A DNA stretch of 64,000 nt from Helianthus annuus (Eukaryota; Streptophyta; Magnoliopsida; Asterales; Asteraceae), in the NCBI RefSeq assembly GCF_002127325.2, contig NC_035433.2, positions 125,022,088 through 125,086,087 of the forward strand. Direction: 5' to 3'. Under the pieces are notes generated by a model, which worked only from the letters and a program-made list of their open reading frames with translations, was not told where the DNA came from and made no database searches. Numbering within the stretch: the first letter of the stretch is position 1; each line of letters starts with the position of its first letter. This document shows positions 1 through 12,000 of the stretch, in pieces. The position numbers and the translations under genes were made by a program.

Positions 1-2021
1 CAGTTAAAAATTATATTTGTAATTATTTGTTAGAAAAATATTTCTAAGTGTTATGTGAAAAATTTCGCCAGAGTTTCCTCTGTAAATGGAGGCGTCCATG
101 CTTTTAGCATATCATTTTCTTTTTGTTAAAATCAACCAAACAATTTACCAATCAACGACATACAATATTTCTTCATCAAACTTGACAAAAATAAGACTAA
201 CCATAACTCATGAACTTGAGAGTTTTGTAAAAGTATGTAGTAAATTACCATCATATTTAGTGGGTCTTGTTAACTTTAAAAACATGTTTAGTTTCTTGTA
301 AACTTTATTTTTAAAGAACTTGAAGTTTAACAACTTCTAGTCAAGTTTCACAAAAATATTTCTTTATGAAATTTCCTTGTTATACAAGTATTTACACACT
401 TGTTTATTTACTAAAAATGCTTCTAGTTTTTACTAAAAATGCTTCTGGTTTATAAAATATCCGGGTTTTAACAAAACTAGTGTTTTCCGCTTGGTTCTTC
501 CGAAAACCCACTTGTAGATCTTTAGATCCACAAGTTTACAACTTCATTTTACAAGAAAAATTATGTTTATTCAAGTTTCAAGTTCATGGTGGATGGTTTC
601 GTCATCTTTCTCATTTCTAACACTAATATCCTACTAGTTCATGTTCTTGAACATGATCTAGTATGTCTAGATGATGATCCATCCCACTTTCAGTAACAAA
701 CAACATCAAATAATCACAACTATACAAGATTCACATGATTTACACTCATATCTTCTCTTTATCCACCTTATTCATCTTATGTTCAAGACTTTAATGTAAG
801 TTCTTTAGTGTTTCTTAGTTTTTAATCATTAAATCAACTATTAACCACCATAAACAAGAAGATGATGATTAGAAGCACTTACTACTAGCACAAGGCTAGG
901 GAAGAAACAAGGTGTAAAGGTGGTGGATAAAAGAAATCTAGAGCGGTTCTTGCACTTTCGAAGACACCGAGCTTGTTTGTATGACTTCTTGCTCCTTTGG
1001 ATGTATGAAAAATGGTTGATCAAAGGTTGAAGGTGGTGGTAGTGTGGTGGAGGGGTGGCGGCCGTGAGGTGGTTATGGAGGGAGAGAAGGAGCTAGTTGT
1101 TGATGTTGGAAGTGAGAAGGTGAAAGTCCTTAAGACTTATTTATAATCCAAGTTTATTGTTTTAACCATCATGTATTATGTTATCTAGATATCCAACAAA
1201 AACAATAAAATAATCAAGGAAAACACAAGGGTGTGCCCCACCCTTGTGACCGTCGACAATGAGGGGGGGGGGTAAGGGTTGGGGTGTAATGGTTAAGTTA
1301 GGATCTAGTTGAAATCAAATGGTTTTAGTGAGTATGTTAAGTGTGTTTATTAATACAAAGGGTGTTAGGGTGTTCGGGGACCCTAACTAGCTCAGAAAAG
1401 TAAAAACAATGTTTTTGGCAATATTTTTATGTTTCGGGTAAAGTCCGATTGTTCGGTTGGATATTGATCCGTTAAAGTGCTAAATAAAGCTATAAAGTGT
1501 CGTTTATGTTGTTTTTAGTGATACAATAAATTCCAACACTTTGGAAAGTGTCTAGGACTATTTTACCAAGTTTGTGCACTTTACTAGTTTTGTTAAAAGC
1601 TGAATTTTTGTATGTAGTGCAGAATTTTGTAATTAAAGTATGTTTTAGGCACTTCCGGTCACTATAACTATCACCTAGTGACACAGTTTTATGATCCTCA
1701 CCTCCCTACACTCCCTACTAGTGTAGTAATCTATTCCCGGCTCATACTGGCCTCAAAACAATGTCTGTCTAGTGTTGGCAATGTCAGCATGTTTACTGGG
1801 TTATTCTGCTCACTGTGCTAACTGTGCTTTTGTGCATCAAGTTTGTCACTATTGTTTGTGTGTAATAAATGGAGTGACAGTAATAAAGTATGATGCATGA
1901 GTATGTATGTATCAGAAAACAGAAAGCAGTTTAATCATCATTGTAATCAAGCACAATAATTAAGCACTAATTAAATATTAATTAATTTGTACCGATACCT
2001 GGATTTGTGAGGGTTGTCACA
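1..2021 (-). repeat. 3' LTR of element 1 (partial)
   Basis: This stretch repeats 10621-12588 with a few indels and substitutions; for example, about 33 bp present near base 28 is missing near 10654, and a short stretch near 408-450 is duplicated here. On the minus strand it opens with TGTGACAACC at 2021, directly after a polypurine tract, as a 3' LTR should. The rest of the LTR (about 1.5 kb) lies left of the window. Small ORFs at 841-1023 and 1490-1684 recur in the other LTR but carry no recognisable domain and are not called as genes. Confidence 0.9.
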
Positions 2022-2032
2022 TTCTCCCCCCG
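2022..2032 (-). other. Polypurine tract of element 1
   Basis: The minus strand reads CGGGGGGAGAA immediately before the LTR start TGTGACAACC. This is the expected plus-strand primer site for reverse transcription. Element 3 has a nearly identical tract at 27935-27945. Confidence 0.85.
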
Positions 2033-2056
2033 TTAAGAAAATTTCGTCCCGAAATT

Positions 2057-2614
2057 TTAGGCTCTGCTTCTAGTTGCAAGGGTCTTAGGAAATAAATGGG
2101 GGGATTTCTTTTTCATTCGATCCTCACGTTCCCAGGTGTATTCTGGACCATGTCTGGCATTCCAACGAACTTTGACGAGCTTGACACTACTCCTGCAGGT
2201 TTTGTTCACCTTCCAATCCGTAACCTCAATGGGTTCTTCCACAAAGTGGAGCGTGTCTTCGATATGAATTTCATCGACAGGAATGGCAATTGTCTCTTGT
2301 GTTGGACTCTTCTTCAAGTTTGATACATGGAATGTATCATGAACACCATTAAGTTCAGCCGGTAAGTCCAACTTGTATGCTACTAAACCAACCCTCTTCA
2401 GAATCTTGAATGGACCAATATAGCGCGGATTCAACTTCCCATGCTTTCCAAAGCGTGCCACACCCTTCCAGGGTGAAACCTTCAATAAAACCATGTCTCC
2501 TACCTCGAACTCCAGAGGTTTCCTTCTTCTATCCGCATAACACTTTTGTCGATCGCGAGCCGCCTTGATGCGCTCTTGGATCTGTGCAATCTTATATGTA
2601 GTTTCCTGGACCAC
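2057..2614 (-). pseudogene. Chromodomain end of pol, element 1
   Basis: The 185-residue frame holds the integrase C-terminal part ([13 protein letters not shown] near residue 39) and a chromodomain-like end (residues about 125-175) with [18 protein letters not shown]. In chromoviruses this module is thought to guide integration to chromatin. It overlaps the integrase frame (2500-3546) in a different phase, so one frameshift near 2600 separates them. Intact relatives have these joined, and element 3 shows the same protein with the integrase running further into this part. The chain ends at a natural stop 35 bp before the polypurine tract. Confidence 0.85.
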
Positions 2615-3546
2615 TTTAGGACAACTAACTGTCTATCGCCTGCATCAGACCAACAAATCGGTGATCGACATTTGCGTCCATAAAGGGCTTCGAACGGTGC
2701 GGCCTGAATACATGCGAGATAACTGTTATTATATGAAAATTCGACCAATGGTAGGTGAGTATCCCAACTCCCCCCAAGATCCATTACGCAAGCTCGAAGC
2801 ATATCTTCTAATGTCTGGATCGTTCGTTCGCTCTGTCCATCGGTTTGTGGGTGAAAATCTGTACTCAGATTCAACTGAGATCCGAATGCTTCTTGAAAGT
2901 ACTGCCAAATCCTTGACACAAACCTTCCGTCTCTATCAGAGATGATCGAGAGAGGCACTCCATGACGTGCAACGATCTCTCTCATGTATATCTCAGCTAA
3001 TTTCCTCGTGTTATCTTTCTCTCTGATTGGCAAGAAATGTGCAGATTTCGTTAACCGGTCAACTATTACCCAAATAGTTTCATGACCTTTGGGTGTTCTT
3101 GGCAGTTTCGTTATGAAATCCATCGAAATTTGTTCCCATTTCCATTTGGGTATTTCAGGTTGTTGCAGAAGTCCTGGAGGCTTCTGGTATTCTGCTTTTA
3201 CTTTGGCGCACGTTAAACATTTACTAACATAAACTGCTACATCGCCTTTCATCCTAGGCCACCAATAGAAGTCCTTGAGATCTTGGTACATCTTATCCGC
3301 TCCTGGATGGATAGAGTACCGTGACTTGTGAGCTTCATCGAAAATAACCTTTCTCAGATCACCAAACAGAGGAACCCAAACTCGCTTCATGAAACATAAC
3401 GTTCCGTCCTCGTTTGGTACCAATTGCTTCTCCATTCCACGGAGATATTCCTCTTCAATGTTCCTTTCTTTAAGAGCTTCTTTCTGCAGGGCACGAATGC
3501 GCAGTGAAAGATCCGTCTGGATAATCATCTCCAAAGCCCTAACCAT
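2500..3546 (-). pseudogene. Integrase region of pol, element 1
   Basis: This frame of 348 residues shows the integrase zinc-binding H-H-C-C pattern ([10 protein letters not shown], then CLTCAKVK) and the catalytic core: D in ISMDFI, D in IISDRDGRF and E in [12 protein letters not shown]. Integrase inserts the DNA copy into the host chromosome. The last ~40 residues after WSDAGDRQL diverge from the family because of a frameshift, after which the correct frame continues in 2057-2614. A second frameshift near 3550-3600 separates it from RNase H. The broken frames make this a pseudogene copy. Confidence 0.85.
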
Positions 3547-3571
3547 ATGGGCTTGATCCTTTCTTTACGAC

Positions 3572-4098
3572 TTAGGGCATCGGCGACCACGTTCGCCTTC
3601 CTGGATGATACTTAATTTCACAGTCGTAGTCGTTCAACAATTCGACCCAGCGTCTTTGTCTCATGTTAAGCTCCTTTTGGTCGAATATGTGTTGCCGGCT
3701 CTTATGATCAGTGAAGATTGTACATTTCGTACCATACAGATAATGTCGCCAAATTTTCAACGCAAATACTACTGCGCCTAACTCCAAATCGTGTGTGGTA
3801 TAGTTTTTCTCATGAACCTTCAACTGGCATGACGCGTAAGCTATGACTTTCTGTCGTTGCATTAGCACGCAACCCAAACCTTGACGCGAGGCTTCACAAT
3901 ATACGACAAAATCATCAGTTCCTTCTGGTAGCGACAAAATCGGTGCATTACAAAGCTTGTCCTTCAGCAACTGAAACGCTTCTTCCTGTTTGATTCCCCA
4001 ATCAAACTTCTTATTCTTCTGGGTGAGGGAAGTTAAAAGTTGAGCTATTTTGATAAATCCTCAATGAACCTCCGATAATAACCAGCCAAACCTAAGAA
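3572..4098 (-). pseudogene. RNase H region of pol, element 1
   Basis: Residues such as [19 protein letters not shown] and IFTDHKS followed by [20 protein letters not shown] are typical of the RNase H domain after Ty3-gypsy RT, which degrades the RNA strand during reverse transcription. The open frame (3572-3970) ends in a frameshift right after the HPG motif. Between it and the RT frame, 3971-4098 carries an in-frame TAA where relatives have Q (at the EIR-Q-FLGLAG motif) and a second stop in the stretch that follows. The domain order and spacing are normal apart from these breaks. Confidence 0.8.
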
Positions 4099-6746
4099 TT
4101 ATCGAATCTCGGTTGGCGTCTTTGGAGTCTCCCAATTCTTTATTGCTTCGATCTTTGTTGGATCCACATGGATTCCATCTCCATTCACCACATGTCCAAG
4201 GAATTGGACTTCGCGTAACCAAAACTCGCACTTCGAGAATTTGGCATACAACTTTTTCTTTTTCAGTAGCTCCAAGATAGCTCTCAAATGTTGTTCGTGC
4301 TCGTCCTTCGTCTTTGAGTAGATCAAAATATCATCTATGAACACAATCACAAATTTGTCGAGGTACGGCTTACAAACTCTGTTCATCAAATCCATCAAAA
4401 TGGCTGGCGCGTTTGTCAACCCAAACGGCATTACCAGAAACTCGTAATGTCCATATCGAGTTCTAAAAGCAGTCTTGGGAATACTTTCCTCTTGTATTCT
4501 CAGCTGATGATAACCTGATCGCAAATCGATCTTTGAGTAGTAGCTTGAACATTGCAGCTGATCAAACAGGTCATCAATTCTTGGCAGAGGGTATCTATTT
4601 TTGATCGTCAACTTGTTCAACTCCCGGTAGTCAATACACATACGGAAACTACCATCCTTTTTCTTAACAAACAAAACTGGAGCTCCCCAAGGTGAGAAAC
4701 TTGGTCTGATGAATCCCTTGTCTAGCAACTCTTGAAGTTGCATTGACAACTCCTGCATTTCTGAAGGTGCAAGTCGATAAGGTGCCTTAGCCACAGGCGC
4801 GGTGCCTGGAACTAGGTCAATGTGGAACTCGACTTGTCTCTGCGGTGGTAATCCTGGCAAGTCTTCTGGAAAGACCTCAGGATATTCCCCTACCATAGGG
4901 ATGTCTTCGATCTTCGGCTCAGCGGCTTTATCCACGATGTGTGCTAAAAAGGCAACACATCCCTTCTGTAAACACTTTCGAGCTTTCAGACAGCTGATGA
5001 TTCTCAGAGGCGTATCGTGCTTCTCTCCGTGAACCATGATCGTCTCTCCATCTTCTGTTGGGATGCGAATGGTCTTTTCGTGACAAACAATCTCGGCTTT
5101 GTTGCTTGACAACCAATCCATCCCTACTACCACGTCAAAGCTTCCCAACTCGACTGGTAGTAGATCCAAAGTGAACTTGCGTTCTCCCAGCTCGATTACA
5201 CAACCTCTGACAACTTCATTGGCTTCGACTAGCTTTCCATTAGCCAGTTCAATTGAGTACGGAATATCTAATTTACTAGCAGCTAACCCAAGCATACTCT
5301 TAAATTCTAACGACACAAAGCTATAGTCGGCACCAGTATCAAACAGAACAGATGCAAAGCGTTGATTTATAGGGAACGTACCAGTGACAACGTTGGGATC
5401 CTGCGGCGCTTCCCTCGCTCTGATGTTAAATACTCTTCCACGGGCCTGGTTCAGCTTTGGGCATTCCTTCTTGAAGTGCCCAACTTCTCCACAATTAAAA
5501 CATCCTGGTCCGTGACCATTACCACCTCCGTTCCCAGCTTGAGCGTTGTTTTGGTTGCGATTCACATTCCCAGCCTGATTTGCATTGTTCCCACGGTTTC
5601 CATTTCTTCCATTATGTCCTTGCGGCCGGTTTCCATTACCACCGCGGTTGTTGTTACCAAAACCCCTTTGGCCACCCTGGCCTGAACTAACCCAGCAAGT
5701 ATCCTTCAAATGGCCAATTCTTCCACAAGTTTCACATTTTCTATTTCTACACAGACCCGCATGATGATACTGGCATATTCCACACTTGGGCAGAGTGCCC
5801 ATATAACCCTTTCCTTTCTGCTCAACACCGGTTGCAGCTCGGGCCGGTGTGCTTGATTCACCTTTCTTGTTTGCGTTGCTTGTACCTTGCTTGAAGTTTG
5901 AAAATTTTCTTTTATTGTCACTAGACGACTCCACGTGAGTCTCCTTCTTCTTCTGCTCAGAATTCGAAAACTTGTTCAAGCGAATGGCTTCCTCAGTAAG
6001 AGCCACACTAAGATCGATGGCTTCTGTGATTGTTGCGTGCTTGGATGTGGTAACCATACTCATAATCTGAGCTGCCAATCCCCAGATAAAGCGCTCAATT
6101 CGTTTGAACTCCGGTGTGACCATGTATAGCACTACATGGGACAAATCGTGGAATCTCTTAACATACTCAGCAATCTTGGAACCTTCCTTCTTGAGGTGCC
6201 AGAACTCAGTCTCTAACTTCTGAATTTCGGCACGTGAGCAGTACTTCCTTCTCATGAGCTCTTTCAGCTCATTCCATGACAACGCATAAGCAGCAGCTTC
6301 ACCAAGAGTTTGCACTTGTAAATTCCACCAGGATAGGGCTCCATCCAGAAATAGCCCTGAGATGTAGGTCACTTGTTGCTCGGGAGCACACTTGCTCATT
6401 CTATGAACAGACTCAGTCTTCTCAGCCCATCTTACAAATGCAACAGCACCTCCTGTGCCGTCAAAATTCACGGGCTTGCAATCAAGAAAATGCTTGTAAG
6501 TGCACCCTGCATATATGTTAGAATTTACAAATGGTATTAGCGAACGTGCTATAAATATCCAAATGTATCAAGGTATATCTCAAACGACTTAACATTACCA
6601 TTCGGTGGATTGTTATTGTCGTGGTTTTGAGAGATATTCCCACTTGTTTCTGCATGCGAAGCAGCGTATTGCGCAATAGCGGCAGCAATGATTCCTTGAA
6701 GTTCTGCCTCGTTGGTAGGAATGCGCGGATCACGTCTTGGTGGCAT
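4099..6746 (-). pseudogene. gag-protease-RT polyprotein, element 1
   Basis: The frame starts with MPPRRDPRIPTNEAELQ at 6746 and, after a 92-bp GT-AG segment (6507-6598), continues as GCTYKHF and then a 790-codon open frame (6471-4099). Counting from 6471, gag capsid sequence fills residues 1-200, CCHC knuckles lie near 230-260 and 324-338 ([15 protein letters not shown]), the protease DTG is at 378-380 and the RT FIDD is at 711-714. The products package RNA, cleave the polyprotein and copy RNA to DNA. The frame stops early at 4099 in the RT/RNase H linker. This is the longest intact pol frame in the window. Whether the 92-bp segment is really spliced is inferred from its phase and from its counterpart in element 3. 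Confidence 0.85.
6507..6598 (-). other. Putative intron in gag of element 1
   Basis: On the minus strand AATG/GTAATG opens and TGCAG/GGTGC closes a 92-bp segment. Removing it joins the MPPRRDP start to the GCTYKHF gag body in frame. Unspliced translation hits a stop (the short frames at 6518-6746). Element 3 has the same layout at 36471-36560. Confidence 0.55.
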
Positions 6747-7123
6747 CTTCTAAAAGATGTTTCACGTTGGTCAGGTCATAGTAAGTAAATGTTATACGTA
6801 TGCAACAACAATATCAAGCATATAACATCTCATGTTATAAAATTAAAAACAATAAATCCAACATCACATATAATGAGAATACTGTGATTGCGCTATCATA
6901 AATCAAGACCACAATGTAATGTTTACAAGCTCATAACTGTATCGTACATCAACAATGACTAAGGGCCACATCGCCCTAGTCCAGACTATCAAATCAGTTA
7001 CAACAACAACCAATATACAAAACATCAAAAGTCATAACATCAAAATGTGGTCTCCAAAAAGCTGTATAATTTGCACAATCGCGGTCGTCTCACCAAAAGT
7101 CTACCTGCGTCGAATCAAAACGC
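6747..7123 (-). other. Spacer between accessory ORF and gag, element 1
   Basis: About 380 bp of leader with no conserved frame on the sense strand. It aligns by eye with 12600-12985 (element 2) and 36700-36915 (element 3), for example the shared stretch around the GGTCAGGTCATA motif just upstream of the gag start. No gene is seen here. Confidence 0.6.
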
Positions 7124-8716
7124 CTATGCTGATGGGGGGGGAGGAAAATGAGAATAGAGCAAACGACGCATATGCAACCAATCATGCTCTAAAGAACGAC
7201 AGACGCGCAGCAAATATGCTATCTGCTGCTCGGAAGTCCAAAAGGGGGCGTCTGAGTCGGGTGAAAGTGGACGTGGGGTGTGCGGTGCTGAAAATGGGGT
7301 CTGACAATGACAAGGTAGTCGCTGAGCTCTCTCCAAATCCTGTATACGACGTGTCAATGCCTCCTGTTGTATCATCAATCAAGTAAGGATGTCCTCCGTA
7401 GAGTACCCAACATGGTATGGGTGGTACGGATCAGACAGGGGCATGATAGGGGGCGTAGTCCATATAGATGGCTCGCTCAGTGGAGTGAATGGCGGTGCAG
7501 TAGGTAGTGTAACATGGGGAAACTGTGATGCGAACGGAAAAGGTGATAACAGCATGGGTGGAACAGGGATAGGTGGCTGCCTAGATGACCCCTCTCCAGG
7601 ACGCGGTGGTGGTATGTCCTGAAGAAACGTAACAGGGAGATTGGTGCGGTGAGCACCTGTGGGGTGTGGGGGAATCAGTGGGATATCAATGGGTGCTATA
7701 ATGGGGGCTGAAACGGGGGCTAAAGGGGGTGTAACAGGGAACACAAATGGTGGATAATCGTCGTCATCATCTATCCACCCGTTGCGGGTGTCAGCGTATC
7801 GTGGATCTATATGGGCAGCAAAAGGTGCACGGTCGAACAGCACCGGCATGGGATCAGGAAGTGGTGCAACAACAGGATCCTCCATCAAGAGTGGAGCGTC
7901 AACAGGAGCGTCAGCAATGGGTGCATCATCAACTAAGGGTGCAATGGCTGGTGCATCGTCATGAGCTGGGTCATGCTCTAATGCAGGGTCAGGAGCAGCT
8001 ACAGGCTCTGGGGCCACAGCAGGCTCCGGGTCAACAAAATCCATATCAAGATCAGATCGATCATCAAACAAAGGATCGATAGGGGCTACAGGCTCCTCTA
8101 AGGGCTGATCTAAGTGAATGAACTCAATATCCTGGTCAGGATCAAAACCAGGGGGAAAGACAGGATCCAGATCATTATCAACATCGTGATCGAACTCAAA
8201 GTCGTGAGCGGGACCAGATGCAGCTGATAACGCCATGTCTGGGTCGGCGTCATGAGAGTGATATTGCACTTCCTGAGCGTGTAAGGATGCAGATGCCACA
8301 GACTCAAAGGAATCTGGGACAGGTGAATCAGCTGGAAGCTTCTCTGTAGGGGCATCAGCGATGGGTAGAATGGCATCAGCAACGATAGGGGCCCCGCCCT
8401 CATGATCAGCCTCAGGTGGGTCCTCCTCAAACAGATCGACGTCGTCGTCAGAAACAACGTCGAGTGGCATGTCTACGACTGGATAAGCAGCAAGTGGTAT
8501 AGGAGCAGGGACCACTGCAAGTGGTAAGTCCCCGACAGGAAGGCCATCAGCAGGCTCAGCTCCGACGTCAGGCAGCGCAAAGGGCTGGAAATCGTCGTCA
8601 TCGGTACTGGTGGTGTCGGAAGTGTAGACTTCTCGCTCGGATGGAATCTCGTCATCAGATACTATCGCCATGGGATCTAGGGTGTCCGAAACTCCTGTGT
8701 CTGAGGATGATGGCAT
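7124..8716 (-). pseudogene. Accessory acidic/proline-rich ORF upstream of gag, element 1
   Basis: I do not recognise this protein. The start MPSSSDTGVSD at 8716 was chosen because elements 2 and 3 have the equivalent Met, each preceded by a TTACAG acceptor-like motif. The first ~445 residues are strongly acidic and Pro/Ala-rich (TSDTTSTDDDDFQPF near the N terminus; DPRYADTRNGW and DIPPPRPGEGSSRQP further on). A frameshift near 7380 leads to a C-terminal part with a helical-looking segment (RIQDLERAQRLPC), then LLYSHFPPPPSA and a stop. The same two halves recur in elements 2 and 3, so this is a real, shared coding unit of the family that has decayed here. There are no transmembrane segments or catalytic motifs. 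A structural or regulatory role is only a guess. Confidence 0.65.
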
Positions 8717-8805
8717 GATGTCTGTAACACAACCACACATGTGCACAAATAATCAACATAAGATCAAATAAACACGTTAGTCACAATAAGCAAACAAGTT
8801 ATCAT

Positions 8806-8983
8806 CCTAGTCTTACAAGACTACCCTCCCAGCCTCTCAGACTGAACCTCCTAGTCTCTCAGACTAACTCCCTGGCCTCACAGATCAAAACCTCCCCAAT
8901 CTCAAAGATTGGCCCCTCAGTCTACATGACTGAACCTCCCCAGCCTTTAGGGCTGAACTCCCTCAGTCTCCTGTACTGAACCA
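8806..8983 (-). repeat. Array of mini-hairpins in the leader of element 1
   Basis: Eight units of about 22 bp, each a short inverted repeat, are separated by GAACCTCCC-like spacers. Examples read on the plus strand are TAGTCTTACAAGACTA, CAATCTCAAAGATTG, CAGCCTTTAGGGCTG and CAGTCTACATGACTG. The stems differ from unit to unit but both arms usually change together. It lies between the primer-binding site and the accessory ORF, as do the arrays in elements 2 and 3. Confidence 0.75.
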
Positions 8984-9085
8984 TAAATTTGGAAAAGTGC
9001 TCATACTTTTTGTTTGTAAAAATGTTTTGTGTCCTAGTGATCATAGTCTAGACTCGAGAAAGAATCCTAGTTCGCTATGATCTAT

Positions 9086-9097
9086 GCTCTGATACCA
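9086..9097 (-). other. Primer-binding site (initiator Met tRNA type), element 1
   Basis: The minus strand reads TGGTATCAGAGC two bases after the LTR end. This matches the 3' end of plant initiator-Met tRNA, the usual primer of chromoviruses and many Copia elements. Confidence 0.9.
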
Positions 9098-9099
9098 AG

Positions 9100-12000
9100 T
9101 GGTCACACCCTGGCTTTTGCGGAAGCGTGGGTTTATTTGGTGTAACTTCTTAATACCTTAGCATAATCACAACAATGCTATATGAAAATAAAACCATGAT
9201 GTTCATCCATTAATTCAAGTTTCAAAAGTAAGATACGACAACATTGTTTTCAAAAGTCGACACATGCAACAATGAAATTACAACATGACATAATAAAAAT
9301 CTTGTTCACACGACACAACCATAAGACATGAATTAAAAACACAGTTTAAGACTTGTGACTCGTCCAGGCAAAAGTCACAATCCCTAAACTCGATGACATC
9401 AATTCTCCTACGCAGCTTGATGACATAGCATACCTTGCCAGATCCCTAATTTCCTGAAATACATGTAATTTGAAAAATCAACAAAAGTTGAGCGAGTTCA
9501 TGTAAAAGTGAGTATGTTTGTAAATCGTTAAAGTACGTCCCAAAAATGTTCCTAGTATGTAGCAATTAAGGAAAAAGAGATCACCACTGATTTGCAAAGC
9601 CACTGGTATGTGTGAAGTGATGCAGGAAAACTCAAACCTAGCAAATTTGTACCGGGCCTCGGCTGTAAGACACAGTCACCTCTATGGGCCTCCCCGGCCT
9701 CATGGATGTGGGCTCGCTACACCCAAATAGATCTATCACTCTTGTGTCCCTCGGTCCTAAATACGAGGATTAATAGCTTTAAGCGCTGTACCCACCACTC
9801 ACATGATCTGAATGTCCCAACCCTCCTTAAGCTAACCACACCATGTATAAAAACGTTCTAAATAATTGTGACATGTATTTCACCCCCGAAGTTATAAAGC
9901 TGAAAACAGTTAAGAGAAAAGGGGGACATGAACTCACAGAAGTGCGTCTCGAAATAGTCGGCCCCGAATCAACCTGCTGCGTGACGACCTACACGTACTA
10001 ATTCCTATTAGACGGATGGCCGTGCCTTGGCTTAAGGTTTAACGTTTTTGGGAAATAGTTAGACAACTATTTGGTATTTACACTTCTTAATTATTTAATA
10101 AGTATATTCCTTCCGAAGGATGGGGGTATTAATACATGTGTGTTTTTATAATTCCGAAAATATTTTTAAGTCCCACTTGAAAAATATATTTTTAATTACT
10201 TTGTCTAAAATGTTTTAATCTCAAAATATATATATTTTTCCCAAAATATTATATTTTATTTCACAAGTTTTTCCAAAATAATATTTTCACGAAAATGTAC
10301 AAATAAGAGTATTTTTCTGTAAAATACACAAGTTACATTTTCAAAGTTCGCGTTGTATACGATACTTACATAACTTAATTATTTATTTTGTGTGCGCGTT
10401 GGTATTATTTTGGAGTAGTATTTTCACGGTGTTTTCATGTTATATTATTTTTACCCTAAAAACAATATACATCTAGTTCACTAAATAATCACATAATCAC
10501 ACAAGCGTCTTATTATAAAATATATATTCTACATATATATTTAACAAGTTTTATTTACGAAAATCCACCTCCGGTACTTGATATTTTGTAATAAAAATCA
10601 TGGCGAAGTTTATTTTTGAAAATAGTTAAAAATTATATTTGTAATTATTTGTTAGAGTTTCCTCTGTAAATGGAGGCGTCCATGCTTTTAGCATATTATT
10701 TTCTTTTTGTTAAAATCAACCAAACAATTTAACAATCAACGACATACAATATTTCTTCATCAAACTTGACAAAAATAAGACTAAACCATAACTCATGAAC
10801 TTGAGAGTTTTGTAAAAGTATGTAGTAAATTACCATCATATTTAGTGGGTCTTGTTAACTTTAAAAACATGTTTAGTTTCTTGTAAACTTTATTTTTAAA
10901 GAACTTGAAGTTTAACAACTTCTAGTCAAGTTTCACAAAAATATTTCTTTATGAAATTTCCTTGTTATACAAGTATTTACACACTTGTTTATTTACTAAA
11001 AATGCTTCTAGTTTATAAAATATCCGGGTTTTAACAAAACTAGTGTTTTCCGCTTGGTTCTTCCGAAAAACCACTTGTGGATCTTTAGATCCACAAGTTT
11101 ACAACTTCATTTTACAAGAAAAATTATGTTTATTCAAGTTTCAAGTTCATGGTGGATGGTTTCGTCATCTTTCTCATTTCTAACACTAACATCCTACTAG
11201 TTCATGTTCTTGAACATGATCTAGTATGTCTAGATGATGATCCATCCCACTTTTAGTAACAAACAACACCAAATAATCACAACTATACAAGATTCACATG
11301 ATTTACACTCATATCTTCTCTTTATCCACACCTTATTCATCTTATGTTCAAGACTTTAATGTAAGTTCTTTAGTGTTTCTTAGTTTTTAATGATTAAATC
11401 AACTATTAACCACCATAAACAAGATCAAGATGATGATTAGAAGCACTTACTACTAGCACAAGGCTAGGGAAGAAACAAGGTGTAAAGGTGGTGGATAAAA
11501 GAAATCTAGAGCGGTTCTTGCACTTTCGAAGGCACCGAGCTTGTTTGTATGACTTCTTGCTCCTTTGGATGTATAAAAAATGGTTGATCAAAGGTTGAAG
11601 GTGGTGGTAGTGTGGTGGAGGGGTGGCGGCCGTGAGGTGGTTATGGAGGGAGAGAAGGAGCTAGTTGTTGATGTTGGAAGTGAGAAGGTGAAAGTCCTTA
11701 AGACTTATTTATAATCCAAGTTTATTGTTTTAACCATCATGTATTATGTTATCTAGATATCCAACAAAAACAATAAAATAATCAAGGAAAACACAAGGGT
11801 GTGCCCCACCCTTGTGACCGTAGACAATGAGGGCGGGGGGTAAGGGTTGGGGTGTAATGGTTAAGTTAGGATCTAGTTGAAATCAAATGGTTTTAGTGAG
11901 TATGTTAAGTGTGTTTATTAATACAAAGGGTGTTAGGGTGTTCGGGGACCCTAACTAGCTCAGAAAAGTAAAAACAATGTTTTTGGCAATATTTTTATGT

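Noticed and set aside
2565..5685. Plus-strand ORFs of 76-126 aa across the pol region
   Set aside because: They lie antisense to conserved integrase, RT and gag frames and have no domain of their own.
8806..8983. CRISPR-like appearance of the regularly spaced leader repeats
   Set aside because: Units are self-complementary with variable stems, there are no unique spacers, and the setting is a plant retrotransposon leader.
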